Below, in pieces: positions 20,315-28,439 of a DNA stretch of 64,000 nucleotides (positions within the stretch are counted from its first letter, which is position 1; each line of letters starts with the position of its first letter). The notes beneath the pieces were generated by a model, which did no database searches, was not told the DNA's origin, and worked only from the letters and a program-made list of their open reading frames with translations. Location of the stretch: assembly GCA_937899395.1 (NCBI GenBank), contig CALBPU010000181.1:1-64000 (forward strand). Direction: 5' to 3'. The DNA is from an uncultured Fretibacterium sp. (GTDB lineage: Bacteria; Synergistota; Synergistia; Synergistales; Aminobacteriaceae). Both the position numbers and the translations under genes were made by a program.

Positions 20315-20683
20315 ATGGAAAAATTAAGCGTATTCAAATGTGCTAAGTGCGGCAATATCGTTGAAGTTATGCACGCCGGTAAAGGAACTCTTTCATGCTG
20401 CGGTGAACCTATGAAACAGCTTGTCGAAAATACAACCGATGCTGCTCAGGAAAAACATGTTCCTGTTCTCGAAGGTACTGAAGTTAAAGTCGGAAGCGTC
20501 GCTCACCCTATGCAGGACGCTCATTATATCGAATGGATTGAAGTTATTAACGGTAACAGGATTTGCAGGCAGTTCCTTAATCCCGGCGAAGCTCCTGAAG
20601 CTGAATTTCATTGCGCTAAATCAGGTTCAGTATTGCGTGAATTCTGCAACCTTCACGGACTTTGGAAAGCTGAAGTGAAATAA
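20315..20683 (+). CDS. dfx: desulfoferrodoxin (superoxide reductase)
   Basis: Reduces superoxide to peroxide without releasing oxygen, an anaerobe's superoxide defence. 122 residues with both iron centres: N-terminal desulforedoxin domain with four cysteines (C9, C12, C28, C29) and the SOR domain with iron ligands H48, H64, H70, C111 and H114 and the conserved Lys just before H48 (EKHVP). It is therefore a two-iron (2Fe) superoxide reductase. Two bases separate it from the ferritin gene, giving an iron/oxidative-stress operon. Confidence 0.97.
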   Translation: MEKLSVFKCAKCGNIVEVMHAGKGTLSCCGEPMKQLVENTTDAAQEKHVPVLEGTEVKVGSVAHPMQDAHYIEWIEVINGNRICRQFLNPGEAPEAEFHCAKSGSVLREFCNLHGLWKAEVK

Positions 20684-20685
20684 TC

Positions 20686-21174
20686 ATGAAACTTTCTGAC
20701 GCAATGATTGTTGCGATTAACGATCAGATTAAAGCTGAATTTGATTCCGCTTATATCTATCTCGCAATGTCATCATATTTTGAAAGCGAAGGATTTTCCG
20801 GCATGGCTCACTGGATGAAAAAACAATACAGTGAAGAAGTCGAACATGCTGAAAAATTTATTGCTTATCTTTATCAAAGGGGCGCACGTTTCATAGTTCC
20901 TGAAATCGCTAAACCTAAAGAAACTTACGAAAACGCTCTCGATGTTTTCAAAACTGCTTATGCTCATGAACAATATGTAACCTCTCGAATTTATAAGCTC
21001 GTTGATCTTGCCGTTGAGGAAAAAGATTATGCAACTCAATCAATGTTAAAGTGGTTCGTCGATGAGCAAATGGAAGAAGAGGACAACACATGCAGCATAG
21101 TCAGCAAACTTGAAATGCTCGGAAGCGATAAACATCATGTCTATATTGTCGACCGAGAACTTCTTTCTCGTTAA
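20686..21174 (+). CDS. ftnA: non-heme ferritin
   Basis: Iron-storage 24-mer subunit. 162 residues, normal for bacterial FtnA, with the ferroxidase residues visible: the Glu of helix A in QIKAEFDSAYIYLAM and the ExxH of helix B in YSEEVEHAEKF, then EEQ-type residues in VDEQMEEED. Encoded directly after dfx and closed by a terminator. It stores iron that would otherwise react with the peroxide made by superoxide reductase. Confidence 0.95.
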   Translation: MKLSDAMIVAINDQIKAEFDSAYIYLAMSSYFESEGFSGMAHWMKKQYSEEVEHAEKFIAYLYQRGARFIVPEIAKPKETYENALDVFKTAYAHEQYVTSRIYKLVDLAVEEKDYATQSMLKWFVDEQMEEEDNTCSIVSKLEMLGSDKHHVYIVDRELLSR

Positions 21175-21199
21175 AACCTTCTAATTTTTTAATTTAGTT

Positions 21200-21241
21200 G
21201 GAAGCTCTGTTTTGAGGAAATTTTCAGGGCTTCCTTCTTTT
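21200..21241 (+). terminator. rho-independent terminator of the dfx-ferritin operon
   Basis: GGAAGCTCTG (21200-21209) pairs fully with CAGGGCTTCC (21225-21234, one G-U), followed by TTCTTTTC. It lies just before ATG 21248 and argues against a TTG start at 21212 for the next gene. Confidence 0.85.
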
Positions 21242-21247
21242 CAAACA

Positions 21248-22045
21248 ATGAATAACGAAAAATTAAAATCATTTCTCGACGGTCTTTATTACATTTATCA
21301 GCGAAGAGAATTAATTAATCCTGATCCTTTGTTTTTCCTTTATGATTATAAAAATGTCAGAGACTTGGAAATTGTTGGGCTTGTAGCATCGTCGTTAGCT
21401 TACGGAAGAGTTGCCCAGATTATGAAGAGCGTTAAAACTGTTTTGTCATGTCTGAACGATGAACCTTATAAATTTTTAACGTCAAATAAAAATTTCAATA
21501 TCGTTCCTGAAAATTTCAAACACAGATTTACAACAGCTCAAGACATGAATAACTTGCTCGCAAATATTTCAGACATCATAAAAAATTACGGAAGCCTTGA
21601 AAATTTTTTAGGCGATTGCATGAAAACTTCTTTCCATAATATTTTTTTAGCTCTCAATAAATTTTCAGAAGGATTATCACGCAACAAAATTGACGGTTCC
21701 TTTTCACTTGTTACGGCTCCTAAAGACGGAAGTGCTTGCAAAAGATTATTTTTATATTTGAAATGGTTAGTGAGACATGACGAAGTTGATCCGGGAGGCT
21801 GGAAAGTTTTGAAGCCCGAAAATTTAATTGTCCCTACCGATACACACATGCACAATATAGCGATGAAGTTAGCTTTTACGAAGCGAAAACAAGCAGACTT
21901 GAAAACAGCTATCGAAATTACGGAAGGCTTCAAAAAAATTTGTCCCGAAGATCCTGCGAAATATGATTTTGTTTTAACACGTTTCGGAATTAGGGCAGGT
22001 CTTAATGTCGATGAGCTTTCAGAACTTTTTAAGGAAGGAGATTAA
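21248..22045 (+). CDS. TIGR02757 family protein of unknown function
   Basis: About 265 residues with the family's N-terminal pattern (DGLYYIYQRRELINPDPL and VASSLAYGRVAQIMKSV) and the C-terminal PTDTHMHNIAMKL and CPEDPAKYDF segments. These resemble helix-hairpin-helix DNA glycosylase-like proteins; function is unknown. ATG 21248 is used because a terminator hairpin occupies 21200-21241; no clear ribosome site is visible before it. It is followed by a short open frame with a strong ribosome site, then the YunG-like gene. Confidence 0.85.
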   Translation: MNNEKLKSFLDGLYYIYQRRELINPDPLFFLYDYKNVRDLEIVGLVASSLAYGRVAQIMKSVKTVLSCLNDEPYKFLTSNKNFNIVPENFKHRFTTAQDMNNLLANISDIIKNYGSLENFLGDCMKTSFHNIFLALNKFSEGLSRNKIDGSFSLVTAPKDGSACKRLFLYLKWLVRHDEVDPGGWKVLKPENLIVPTDTHMHNIAMKLAFTKRKQADLKTAIEITEGFKKICPEDPAKYDFVLTRFGIRAGLNVDELSELFKEGD

Positions 22046-22050
22046 TAATA

Positions 22051-22104
22051 ATGGCAATATTAGAAATTTTGAGAGAAGCACTCTCAACTCTTAACGTACA
22101 ATGA
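22051..22104 (+). CDS. 17-residue open frame coupled to the YunG-like gene
   Basis: ATG at 22051 follows a strong AAGGAAGGAG site and encodes 17 residues (MAILEILREALSTLNVQ) ending in TGA, whose bases overlap the ATG of the next gene (ATGA). The gene downstream has no ribosome site of its own, so translation of this peptide probably delivers ribosomes to it. It may be a leader peptide, or the start of a lost gene: MAI.EIL is how peptide deformylases begin. No function is claimed. Confidence 0.4.
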   Translation: MAILEILREALSTLNVQ

Positions 22105-22544
22105 AAAAATATAATTTTTACGGCTTTGAAGATTCGTTCAACGTTCATTCAATCGATAACAAATACAAAAACATTAACACACCTTCAGATTTATACGAGG
22201 CATTGTTAAAAATCTGGTGCGAATATTCATGTGCTCCTCGAATGCGCTTAAATTGGAGCTACGAAAATATTACTCTCGGTCAATGTTCAATAACGGCGTT
22301 CTTAGCTCAGGATATTTTCGGCGGAAAAGTTTTCGGCATTCCGAGAGATGAGGGAAATGTTCATTGCTACAATGTGGTTGACGGCCATGTCTTTGATTTA
22401 ACGAGCGAACAATTTCAAGGCGAAATTTTGGATTACAGCAACAACCCCGAACAATTCCGTGAAAAACATTTTGCAAAGGAAGAAAAACGACAACGTTATG
22501 AATATTTGAAAACTGAACTCAAAAAATTGAAAGGAGCTTTTTAA
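22101..22544 (+). CDS. YunG family protein
   Basis: 147-residue protein resembling the uncharacterised YunG family. Shared features are the early LYEALLKIWCEYSC, GQCSITAFLAQDIFGG with a conserved Cys (C62), and HCYNVVDGHVFDLTSEQF with His (H88) and Asp, an order that suggests a small papain/transglutaminase-like Cys-His-Asp fold. It starts by ATGA overlap with the preceding 17-codon frame and ends two bases before the next gene. Reaction unknown. Confidence 0.7.
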   Translation: MKKYNFYGFEDSFNVHSIDNKYKNINTPSDLYEALLKIWCEYSCAPRMRLNWSYENITLGQCSITAFLAQDIFGGKVFGIPRDEGNVHCYNVVDGHVFDLTSEQFQGEILDYSNNPEQFREKHFAKEEKRQRYEYLKTELKKLKGAF

Positions 22545-22546
22545 TC

Positions 22547-23263
22547 ATGAAGAAATTTATTTTAGCTTTGTTGTGTGTATTATTATTTTCGGGAGAAGTT
22601 TTTGCGGAACTTTGGCAAAATCAAAATCTCAAAATCTCTGAACTCGGTAAAGTTTTCATAATGCCGTTTGAAACAAAATCTGAAGCAGGCACGCAATTAA
22701 TTCCTGAAAGCCAGTTGAAAAATAATTTATATTCATGGGCAAATAACGGAATTAATTCAGCTCTCAAAAAATCAAAAATCAAACTTACCGTAAAATCTCT
22801 CGAAGCTCTAACTGAAGACATTAAATTTGTTTACAATGATAACGTCTCAGTGAGTGATGATTTATTTTTCCAGCACGCTAAAGAATTAGGTTACAACGCT
22901 TTCATAACTTGCAAAATAGAACAGCGTTTTCAGACAGAACATATTCCCGAACAAATTCGGACTTATACGGAGTACAGGGAAATTCAGAAACGAGACAGCA
23001 AAGGAAGAATAATTGAAACAATAAGAATCCCTGAAGAAAAAACTGAAATCACTCCGGCTCATGATGTAACATATTTATACACATTATGCGAACCGAAATT
23101 ATTTATGACAAGCGAACGAAACGGAGAATATTATGCTGCTTCAAGCCAAAATATTTACAGAGAATATCAAGGCGGGCCTGTAATGAAAGTTGTTGAAAAT
23201 ATCGTTAATGCGACGATGAAAGAATTATTTACCGTCAACGAAAAAATTAAAAAACGAAAATAA
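22547..23263 (+). CDS. secreted protein of unknown function
   Basis: 238 residues, beginning with a clear signal peptide (MKKFILALLCVLLF, cleavage near VFA-E at residue 20). The mature part starts with a strand-rich IMPFE segment, as in periplasmic proteins that follow the DUF4136/FlgT-like pattern, and ends in a basic tail. AAAGGAG lies upstream of ATG 22547. Last gene of the run from 21248, closed by a terminator. Family not recognised. Confidence 0.7.
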   Translation: MKKFILALLCVLLFSGEVFAELWQNQNLKISELGKVFIMPFETKSEAGTQLIPESQLKNNLYSWANNGINSALKKSKIKLTVKSLEALTEDIKFVYNDNVSVSDDLFFQHAKELGYNAFITCKIEQRFQTEHIPEQIRTYTEYREIQKRDSKGRIIETIRIPEEKTEITPAHDVTYLYTLCEPKLFMTSERNGEYYAASSQNIYREYQGGPVMKVVENIVNATMKELFTVNEKIKKRK

Positions 23264-23274
23264 AGTGAAATAAA

Positions 23275-23312
23275 AATTCCCCTCAGATTTTTGAAGTCTA
23301 AGGGGAATTTTT
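23275..23312. terminator. bidirectional terminator between the secreted-protein gene and htrA
   Basis: AATTCCCCTCAGA pairs with TCTAAGGGGAATT, with T-runs on the right and A-runs on the left, so it can stop transcription from both converging genes. Confidence 0.85.
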
Positions 23313-23351
23313 CAATAAGTTAGGAGATTTTTGCTGAAATTTAACTGGTGG

Positions 23352-24800
23352 TTATTTTTTGCTAATCATTATGAAATATGTTGAACCTTCACGCTCAATC
23401 ATTAACACGATCGAAGTTTCTTCACCGATTGCCTTCTTAAGATCGTCAGTTGAAGTTACTTCTTGACCGTTGACCTCGATTAATAAATCTCCTTCCCTGA
23501 CTTCTCCGTCAAAATCAGCTTTCGATTCTCTGTCAATTTCCGTTATTACAAGGCTGTTAGTGTTTGAATCAATATTATATTTTTTCTTAAGATTGTCATT
23601 AAGTTTTGCTACACGGCTTATTCCGAAATCCTTCAAAGCGTCTGAACCGTCCGAAACTTTTTCCTCAGTTTCTTTATTTTGTGTTTCAGCATCAGGGCGG
23701 CCATCTGTTGTATTTGCACGTTCTCCTAATTGAACATCAAAATTCAATTTTTTGCCTTTTCTTACGACTACAAGTTTTGCAGTTGAGTTAGGAGCGAGGG
23801 TTCTGACTTTCTGGACAAATGCGCTTGCATCTTTTACTTTTTCGCCGTTGAGTTCAATTACGACATCTCCGCGTTTAATTCCTGCTTTGTCTGCCGGATC
23901 TCCTTTGAACACGTCGTTAATCATTGCTCCGTTAGTGCCCTCAACTTTGTAAGCCTTTGCCATTTGTTCGTTAATATCTCTGACAGATACTCCGAGCCAA
24001 CCTCTTCTTGCATGGCCGTGTGAAACTAAATCGCCCATAATTTCCTTCGCTTTATTAACAGGAACTGCAAAGCCTAAACCTTGAGCATAGGGAATAATTG
24101 CAGTATTAATTCCGATAACTTTACCGTCCATATTTAATAACGGGCCGCCTGAATTTCCGGGATTAATTGCCGCGTCAGTCTGAAGGAAATCGTCAAAATT
24201 TACGTCCTGAGCATGAATGCTTCTGTTTTTAGCTGAAATTACTCCAGCAGTTACGGAGTGTTCAAAACCGTAAGGATTGCCGATAGCTACAACCCATTCT
24301 CCTACTTCAACAGCATCTGAATCGCCTAATTCAAGAACGGGTAAATCTTCATCGGGTTCAATCTTTATTACGGCTAAATCATACGTTGCGTCTTGTCCTT
24401 TGAGTGTTGCGGGATAAGTTTTTTTGTCGCCGTTTGCAAGCAAAACTGAAACAGTGATTTTGTCAACGCCGTCAACAACGTGATTATTCGTTAAAATTAA
24501 TCCGTCTTTTGAAACTATGAAACCTGAACCTCTTCCCTTCATCGGAACTGAACGCGTGAAATCTTTGAAAGCATCACCGAAAAATCTCTTGAAAATCGGA
24601 TCGTCATCAAAGGGAAAAGGTGAGAATGAACGTTTCGCAGTTTTCTCAACATCAATATTAACGACAGCAACCGAAGCGTTTTTAACAATAGAAACGATAG
24701 GGTTAGACGATCCAAAAGGAGACATAGCGGCTAATGATGTTCCACCTAACGCAAAAATCAACGCAAGCGTCAAAACTAACGCTAAAAATTTTTTACTCAA
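23352..24800 (-). CDS. htrA: HtrA/Deg family periplasmic serine protease with two PDZ domains
   Basis: Envelope protease/chaperone that degrades misfolded exported proteins. 482 residues: signal peptide (cleavage near residue 25), trypsin-like domain with the triad H107 (TNNHVVDG), D141 (DLAVIKI) and S217 (PGNSGGPL), then two PDZ domains (about 265-355 and 390-480), the second starting after an acidic linker rich in Glu/Asp. TTG at 24800 has GGAGG about eleven bases upstream. It stands alone, bounded by a terminator downstream. Confidence 0.95.
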   Translation of the reverse strand: MSKKFLALVLTLALIFALGGTSLAAMSPFGSSNPIVSIVKNASVAVVNIDVEKTAKRSFSPFPFDDDPIFKRFFGDAFKDFTRSVPMKGRGSGFIVSKDGLILTNNHVVDGVDKITVSVLLANGDKKTYPATLKGQDATYDLAVIKIEPDEDLPVLELGDSDAVEVGEWVVAIGNPYGFEHSVTAGVISAKNRSIHAQDVNFDDFLQTDAAINPGNSGGPLLNMDGKVIGINTAIIPYAQGLGFAVPVNKAKEIMGDLVSHGHARRGWLGVSVRDINEQMAKAYKVEGTNGAMINDVFKGDPADKAGIKRGDVVIELNGEKVKDASAFVQKVRTLAPNSTAKLVVVRKGKKLNFDVQLGERANTTDGRPDAETQNKETEEKVSDGSDALKDFGISRVAKLNDNLKKKYNIDSNTNSLVITEIDRESKADFDGEVREGDLLIEVNGQEVTSTDDLKKAIGEETSIVLMIEREGSTYFIMISKK

Positions 24801-24895
24801 AATAAAATTACCTCCAATAATTTTTTCAATTTTTTACAGCGGAATATTTTAATGGCTCTCAAAAATTATTTCACGCCAATTTTTACCTATATTAA

Positions 24896-25681
24896 CTAAC
24901 GGCTTTTCACTGATTTTAATCTACGCAAACCATACATAAGCCATAAGCATTCAAACGGAAGAGCAACAGCTAAAATGATATACAAAGGTGTCGTGAAAAT
25001 CTTCTCAAATAAGTGTGTCTTATCTCTGAAATAAATCATTGAAAATCTCATAAGCGAATATAATATTAATGCTAACGGAGCTATTACTGAATGAGATTGC
25101 GAGATTAAATTTGAACGTCTGATTTTTTGCTCGACCTTTAACAAAATTAACATTGTTATTAACATTATTACAGAGTAATAAATTTGTACAGGGTGTCTTG
25201 TAACTCCTGCTTTATCAAATGGAAAATGAACGGCAAAAAATGATTTTGAACGCAGCCCTACACAGCAGCCGTTGAAAAAACAACCCCATCTTCCTATTAT
25301 TATTGAAATACATGAAGGAATTGCAGCAGCTTCACATAATTTTAAGAACGAAATTTTTTTGCGATATAAACTCGTTAAAAATCCTGCTGTTATGCCTCCG
25401 ATTACTGCTCCGATTTCGTGAAGTCCTCCGCGATTCAGGTCTAATAATAATGACGGATTGTTATAATAAACCTTCCAATTAAAAATATATTCGGGCATTC
25501 TTGCTCCTAACAATATGAAAAAAAACGATACCGCCATAACCGTTCTGGCTTCGTCCTCGTTAATATCGTAAAGTTTAAGGCGTTTGATGCTCCAGATTAT
25601 AGCGAGCGACAGACCTATAAACCATAAAACGCTGTATGTGTCAATTCTAAATCCGAAAATATGAAAAAGTGTTGGGTACAT
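24896..25681 (-). CDS. lgt: prolipoprotein diacylglyceryl transferase (Lgt) family protein
   Basis: Inner-membrane enzyme family that adds diacylglycerol to the lipobox cysteine of prolipoproteins. 261 residues with about seven membrane spans. Seen: FRIDTYSVLWFIGL at the N-terminus, the GGLHEIGAVIGGI loop (a variant of the family's H-x-x-G-G-x-x-G) and GRWGCFFNGCCVG, the variant of the Lgt signature (classically R-I-G-N-F-x-N-x-E) found in the Cys-rich Lgt-like branch. It may be the true Lgt or a paralogue of that branch. ATG at 25681 abuts the palindromic element upstream. Confidence 0.8.
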   Translation of the reverse strand: MYPTLFHIFGFRIDTYSVLWFIGLSLAIIWSIKRLKLYDINEDEARTVMAVSFFFILLGARMPEYIFNWKVYYNNPSLLLDLNRGGLHEIGAVIGGITAGFLTSLYRKKISFLKLCEAAAIPSCISIIIGRWGCFFNGCCVGLRSKSFFAVHFPFDKAGVTRHPVQIYYSVIMLITMLILLKVEQKIRRSNLISQSHSVIAPLALILYSLMRFSMIYFRDKTHLFEKIFTTPLYIILAVALPFECLWLMYGLRRLKSVKSR

Positions 25682-25691
25682 GATAAAAAAT

Positions 25692-25769
25692 AAAACCCCT
25701 TGTCATAATGTAACCCTTACCTTGTCTCCCCTGAGAAGGGGAGATGTCATGCAATGACAGAGGGGTTTT
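25692..25769. repeat. nested palindromic extragenic element
   Basis: A 78-base element built of nested inverted repeats. Outer arms are AAAACCCC (25692-25699) and GGGGTTTT (25762-25769); inside are a perfect hairpin TCTCCCC-TGAG-AAGGGGAGA (25725-25744) and TGTCAT-GCA-ATGACA (25745-25759). It fills the gap between the DJ-1 and lgt genes. The word order (CCCCTCTGTCAT... CTCCCC..GGGGAG...AAGG) resembles small palindromic repeats scattered through many gut bacterial genomes. On the minus strand its last arm supplies AGGGG ahead of the lgt start. Copy number cannot be checked from this window. Confidence 0.7.
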
Positions 25770-25788
25770 CAATTAGATAAAAATTTCT

Positions 25789-26343
25789 TTATGCCTTGTA
25801 AACTAACGGGATTAAAAACGCTTCCGCAACTTCTTCTGACATTGCTTTACCCTCAAGAATTTCAAGGAGTTTAAGAGCAAAGAAAGGAGTTACGGCAGGC
25901 CCTTTAGCAGTTGTGATGTTTCCGTCGGTTTCTACAATGTGTGTTCCAATTCTTGCGCCAGTAAGATGTTTTTCAAGTCCGGGATAACATACCGCAGTTT
26001 TTCCGGCCAAAATTCCGGCTTTACCGAGTGCAGCAGGGGCAGCGCAAATAGCAGCGATTAATTTTCCTTCAGCATGATATTTTTTCACAAGCTCCTGAAG
26101 TCCTTCATGGTCTTTGATATTGAGAGTACCTCCGGGAAGAATGAGCATATCGAATTTTTCGTCCTTAACAGTTTCAAACATTGCGTCAGCCCGAACAGAA
26201 ATTTTATTTTTGCTGATAACTTCCTGTCTGCCTGTTAATGATGCTGTAGTAACGACAACACCGCCGCGTCTCAAAATATCTCCTGTTGTTAATGCTTCAG
26301 TTTCCTCGAAACCGTCAATTAAAAATATTGCAGCAGTTTTCAT
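25789..26343 (-). CDS. DJ-1/PfpI (YajL/ThiJ) family protein
   Basis: 184-residue DJ-1 superfamily protein; relatives protect against carbonyl and oxidative damage (glyoxalase/deglycase-type activity is reported and debated). The reactive cysteine is in the nucleophile elbow IAAICAAPAAL, with the supporting acidic residue in FLIDGFEETEA near the N-terminus and LPGG at mid-protein. ATG at 26343 has AGGAGG upstream. It stands alone between the palindromic element and the small gene cluster led by purA. Confidence 0.92.
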   Translation of the reverse strand: MKTAAIFLIDGFEETEALTTGDILRRGGVVVTTASLTGRQEVISKNKISVRADAMFETVKDEKFDMLILPGGTLNIKDHEGLQELVKKYHAEGKLIAAICAAPAALGKAGILAGKTAVCYPGLEKHLTGARIGTHIVETDGNITTAKGPAVTPFFALKLLEILEGKAMSEEVAEAFLIPLVYKA

Positions 26344-26403
26344 GATGAAAAATTTTTCCTCCTAAAAATTAATATGAATTTTTCCCGAATTATAACACTA
26401 TGT

Positions 26404-26646
26404 TTAGGGAGAATAGATTTTTTTGTTTCGTGAAAGTTTTTTTGCGTCGGATTTTTTTTTCCAAGCGTTTTGCAAGGCATGTACGACTTTTTTCCACTTA
26501 AAATTCCATGCACTTTCAGCCTCGCAGGGCTTATAAAATTCCGGGTGATCTATTGCGTCAATATCATTCGGCCTTTTATGAATTGTAAAATTTTCTCCGT
26601 CGAATGATATTGATGAACCGTCTTTGAAGGGTAAATAAACTCTCAT
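26404..26646 (-). CDS. small hypothetical protein, 80 residues
   Basis: 80-residue soluble basic protein with no recognised family: an N-terminal strand-rich half (MRVYLPFKDGSSISF) and a Lys-rich C-terminal helix. Its ATG overlaps the stop of the rimI-like gene (ATGA), so it is translationally coupled to it and is probably a real gene at the end of the purA operon. Confidence 0.6.
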   Translation of the reverse strand: MRVYLPFKDGSSISFDGENFTIHKRPNDIDAIDHPEFYKPCEAESAWNFKWKKVVHALQNAWKKKSDAKKLSRNKKIYSP

Positions 26647-27122
26647 AATTTTATTCTGAAGTTCAACGGCAATGAAGCACTCATAACTATTGCGTCCTCA
26701 CCGTTTGAATAATATCCGCGTCGGACTGTCTCGCCTTTGAAAGACATTTGAGAATACAAAGCTATTGCGCCCGAATTTGATTTACGTACACGTAATTTTA
26801 ATCTCTTCATGTTAAGATACATTGCGCAATCACTTACGGCTATTAATAACTGCGTGCCAATTCCCATTCGCTGAAAATTTTTATCGACATTTAACGCCAT
26901 TAAAAGCCCTGTTTTTTTCTCTCGTCCTAAAACGGCATAACCCAACAATGAAGCCTCCGTATTAGTTGCGAAGGCTCCAATGTAAGTTATTTCGTTGTTA
27001 GATTCGTTTTGCAAATCTGCTCTTATAATTTCCTCTGACCACGGACAGCCCGATTTTGCGTTAATCCTCAAAATATCAGGCAGGTTATTTATGTTCAGGA
27101 AATTTATTTCAGGCAAATACAA
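26643..27122 (-). CDS. rimI: RimI-like GNAT N-acetyltransferase
   Basis: 159-residue GNAT acetyltransferase that moves acetyl from acetyl-CoA to an N-terminal amino group. The order is typical for RimI: AKSGCPWSEEIIRADL near the N-terminus, LLGYAVLGR, then the CoA loop VDKNFQRMGIGTQLLIAV and the C-terminal YSQMSFKGETVRRGYYSNGEDAIVM. Relatives acetylate ribosomal protein S18. TTG at 27122 sits three bases after the purA stop, with AGAGG inside the purA end. Confidence 0.85.
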   Translation of the reverse strand: MYLPEINFLNINNLPDILRINAKSGCPWSEEIIRADLQNESNNEITYIGAFATNTEASLLGYAVLGREKKTGLLMALNVDKNFQRMGIGTQLLIAVSDCAMYLNMKRLKLRVRKSNSGAIALYSQMSFKGETVRRGYYSNGEDAIVMSASLPLNFRIKL

Positions 27123-27125
27123 AAA

Positions 27126-28418
27126 TTACATACCTCTGTTTATAGTTTGATTGCGATCTGCTCCGACACCGATTAACATTACGGGTGTCTTTAATTTTTC
27201 CTCAATGTATTTCACATACGACTGAGCATTTGCAGGAAGTTCCTCAAAAGTTTTGCAGTTCGTTATGTCGTCGTCCCAACCGGGCAATGTTTCGTAAACG
27301 GGTTTAAGATTGTCCAACACCCGATAATCTGTCGGCCATGTTGAAATTTTTTCGCCGTCTTTTTCATAAGCAACACAAACTTTAATACCGCCCATTCCTG
27401 TTAAGACATCAAGTTTTGTTAATGCTATAACGTCAGCACCGTTAAGTTCCATTGAATATTTCAAAGCGGGAATATCAAGCCAACCGCAACGTCTGGGTCT
27501 TCCTGTTGTAGCTCCGAACTCGCCGCCGTTAGCTCTTAACTTTTCGCCTGCTTCCTCAAAATCTTCAGTCGGGAAAGCTCCTTCACCTACTCGTGTTGTA
27601 TATGCTTTTACGACAGCAATAACCCTTGTTAAATCGTTAGGAGCTAATCCTGTTCCTGTAAATGCTCCTGCTGCTGAAGTTGAAGAGCTTGTAACATAAG
27701 GATAAGTTCCGTGATCAATATCAAGCAAAGCAGCCTGCGCTCCTTCAAGCAAAACATGCTGTCCTTCATCAACGGCCTTCCTTAAAATCGCTCTTATATC
27801 ATCAACATAAGGTGCAATAGCTTCGCCCCATTTTCTCGCAGGCTCATAGACTTCATCAAAGGGCAAAGGTTTTTGATTATATAATTTCGTGAAAATCTGA
27901 TTTTTTTCCTCAAGAATATATGTTAATCTCTCACGAAGCACATCAGGATCAATTAAATCTTCAATTCTTAAACCCGAACGTGAATATTTATCGACGTAAC
28001 AAGGCCCTATTCCTCGTCCTGTTGTACCGATTTTGCGGCCTTTTCCTCGAGCTTCTTCCTGAAGTTTATCGAGCATTCTGTGATAAGGCATAACAACATG
28101 AGCATGAGGACTTACGGCTAATCTTGCTTTGTCCTGACCTCTCTGGAATAATTCGTTAGTTTCGGCTAAAAATTGTTCAGGGTCAATTACTAAACCGTTA
28201 CCGAGAACACATAATTTTCCCGAATAAAGCATTCCTGACGGCAATAAATGGAACACGACTTTTTGACCGTCCGAAATTACCGTGTGTCCTGCGTTAGCTC
28301 CACCCTGAAATCTGACAAAAACATCAACATCAGAACCTAACATATCAACTACTTTGCCCTTACCTTCATCGCCCCATTGGGCACCGACTAAAAGGTCTAC
28401 ATTTTTTTTACCGCTCAA
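27126..28418 (-). CDS. purA: adenylosuccinate synthetase PurA
   Basis: GTP-dependent first committed step from IMP to AMP. 430 residues, full length. Motifs: the GTP P-loop region VGAQWGDEGKGKVVD, the IMP-binding GTTGRGIGPCYVDK, the TTGRPRRCGW segment and the C-terminal GVGADRNQTI. TTG at 28418 has GGAGATG upstream. Followed closely by rimI and the 80-residue gene, forming a small operon. Confidence 0.97.
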   Translation of the reverse strand: MSGKKNVDLLVGAQWGDEGKGKVVDMLGSDVDVFVRFQGGANAGHTVISDGQKVVFHLLPSGMLYSGKLCVLGNGLVIDPEQFLAETNELFQRGQDKARLAVSPHAHVVMPYHRMLDKLQEEARGKGRKIGTTGRGIGPCYVDKYSRSGLRIEDLIDPDVLRERLTYILEEKNQIFTKLYNQKPLPFDEVYEPARKWGEAIAPYVDDIRAILRKAVDEGQHVLLEGAQAALLDIDHGTYPYVTSSSTSAAGAFTGTGLAPNDLTRVIAVVKAYTTRVGEGAFPTEDFEEAGEKLRANGGEFGATTGRPRRCGWLDIPALKYSMELNGADVIALTKLDVLTGMGGIKVCVAYEKDGEKISTWPTDYRVLDNLKPVYETLPGWDDDITNCKTFEELPANAQSYVKYIEEKLKTPVMLIGVGADRNQTINRGM

Positions 28419-28439
28419 AATATTTTTACATCTCCTTGA

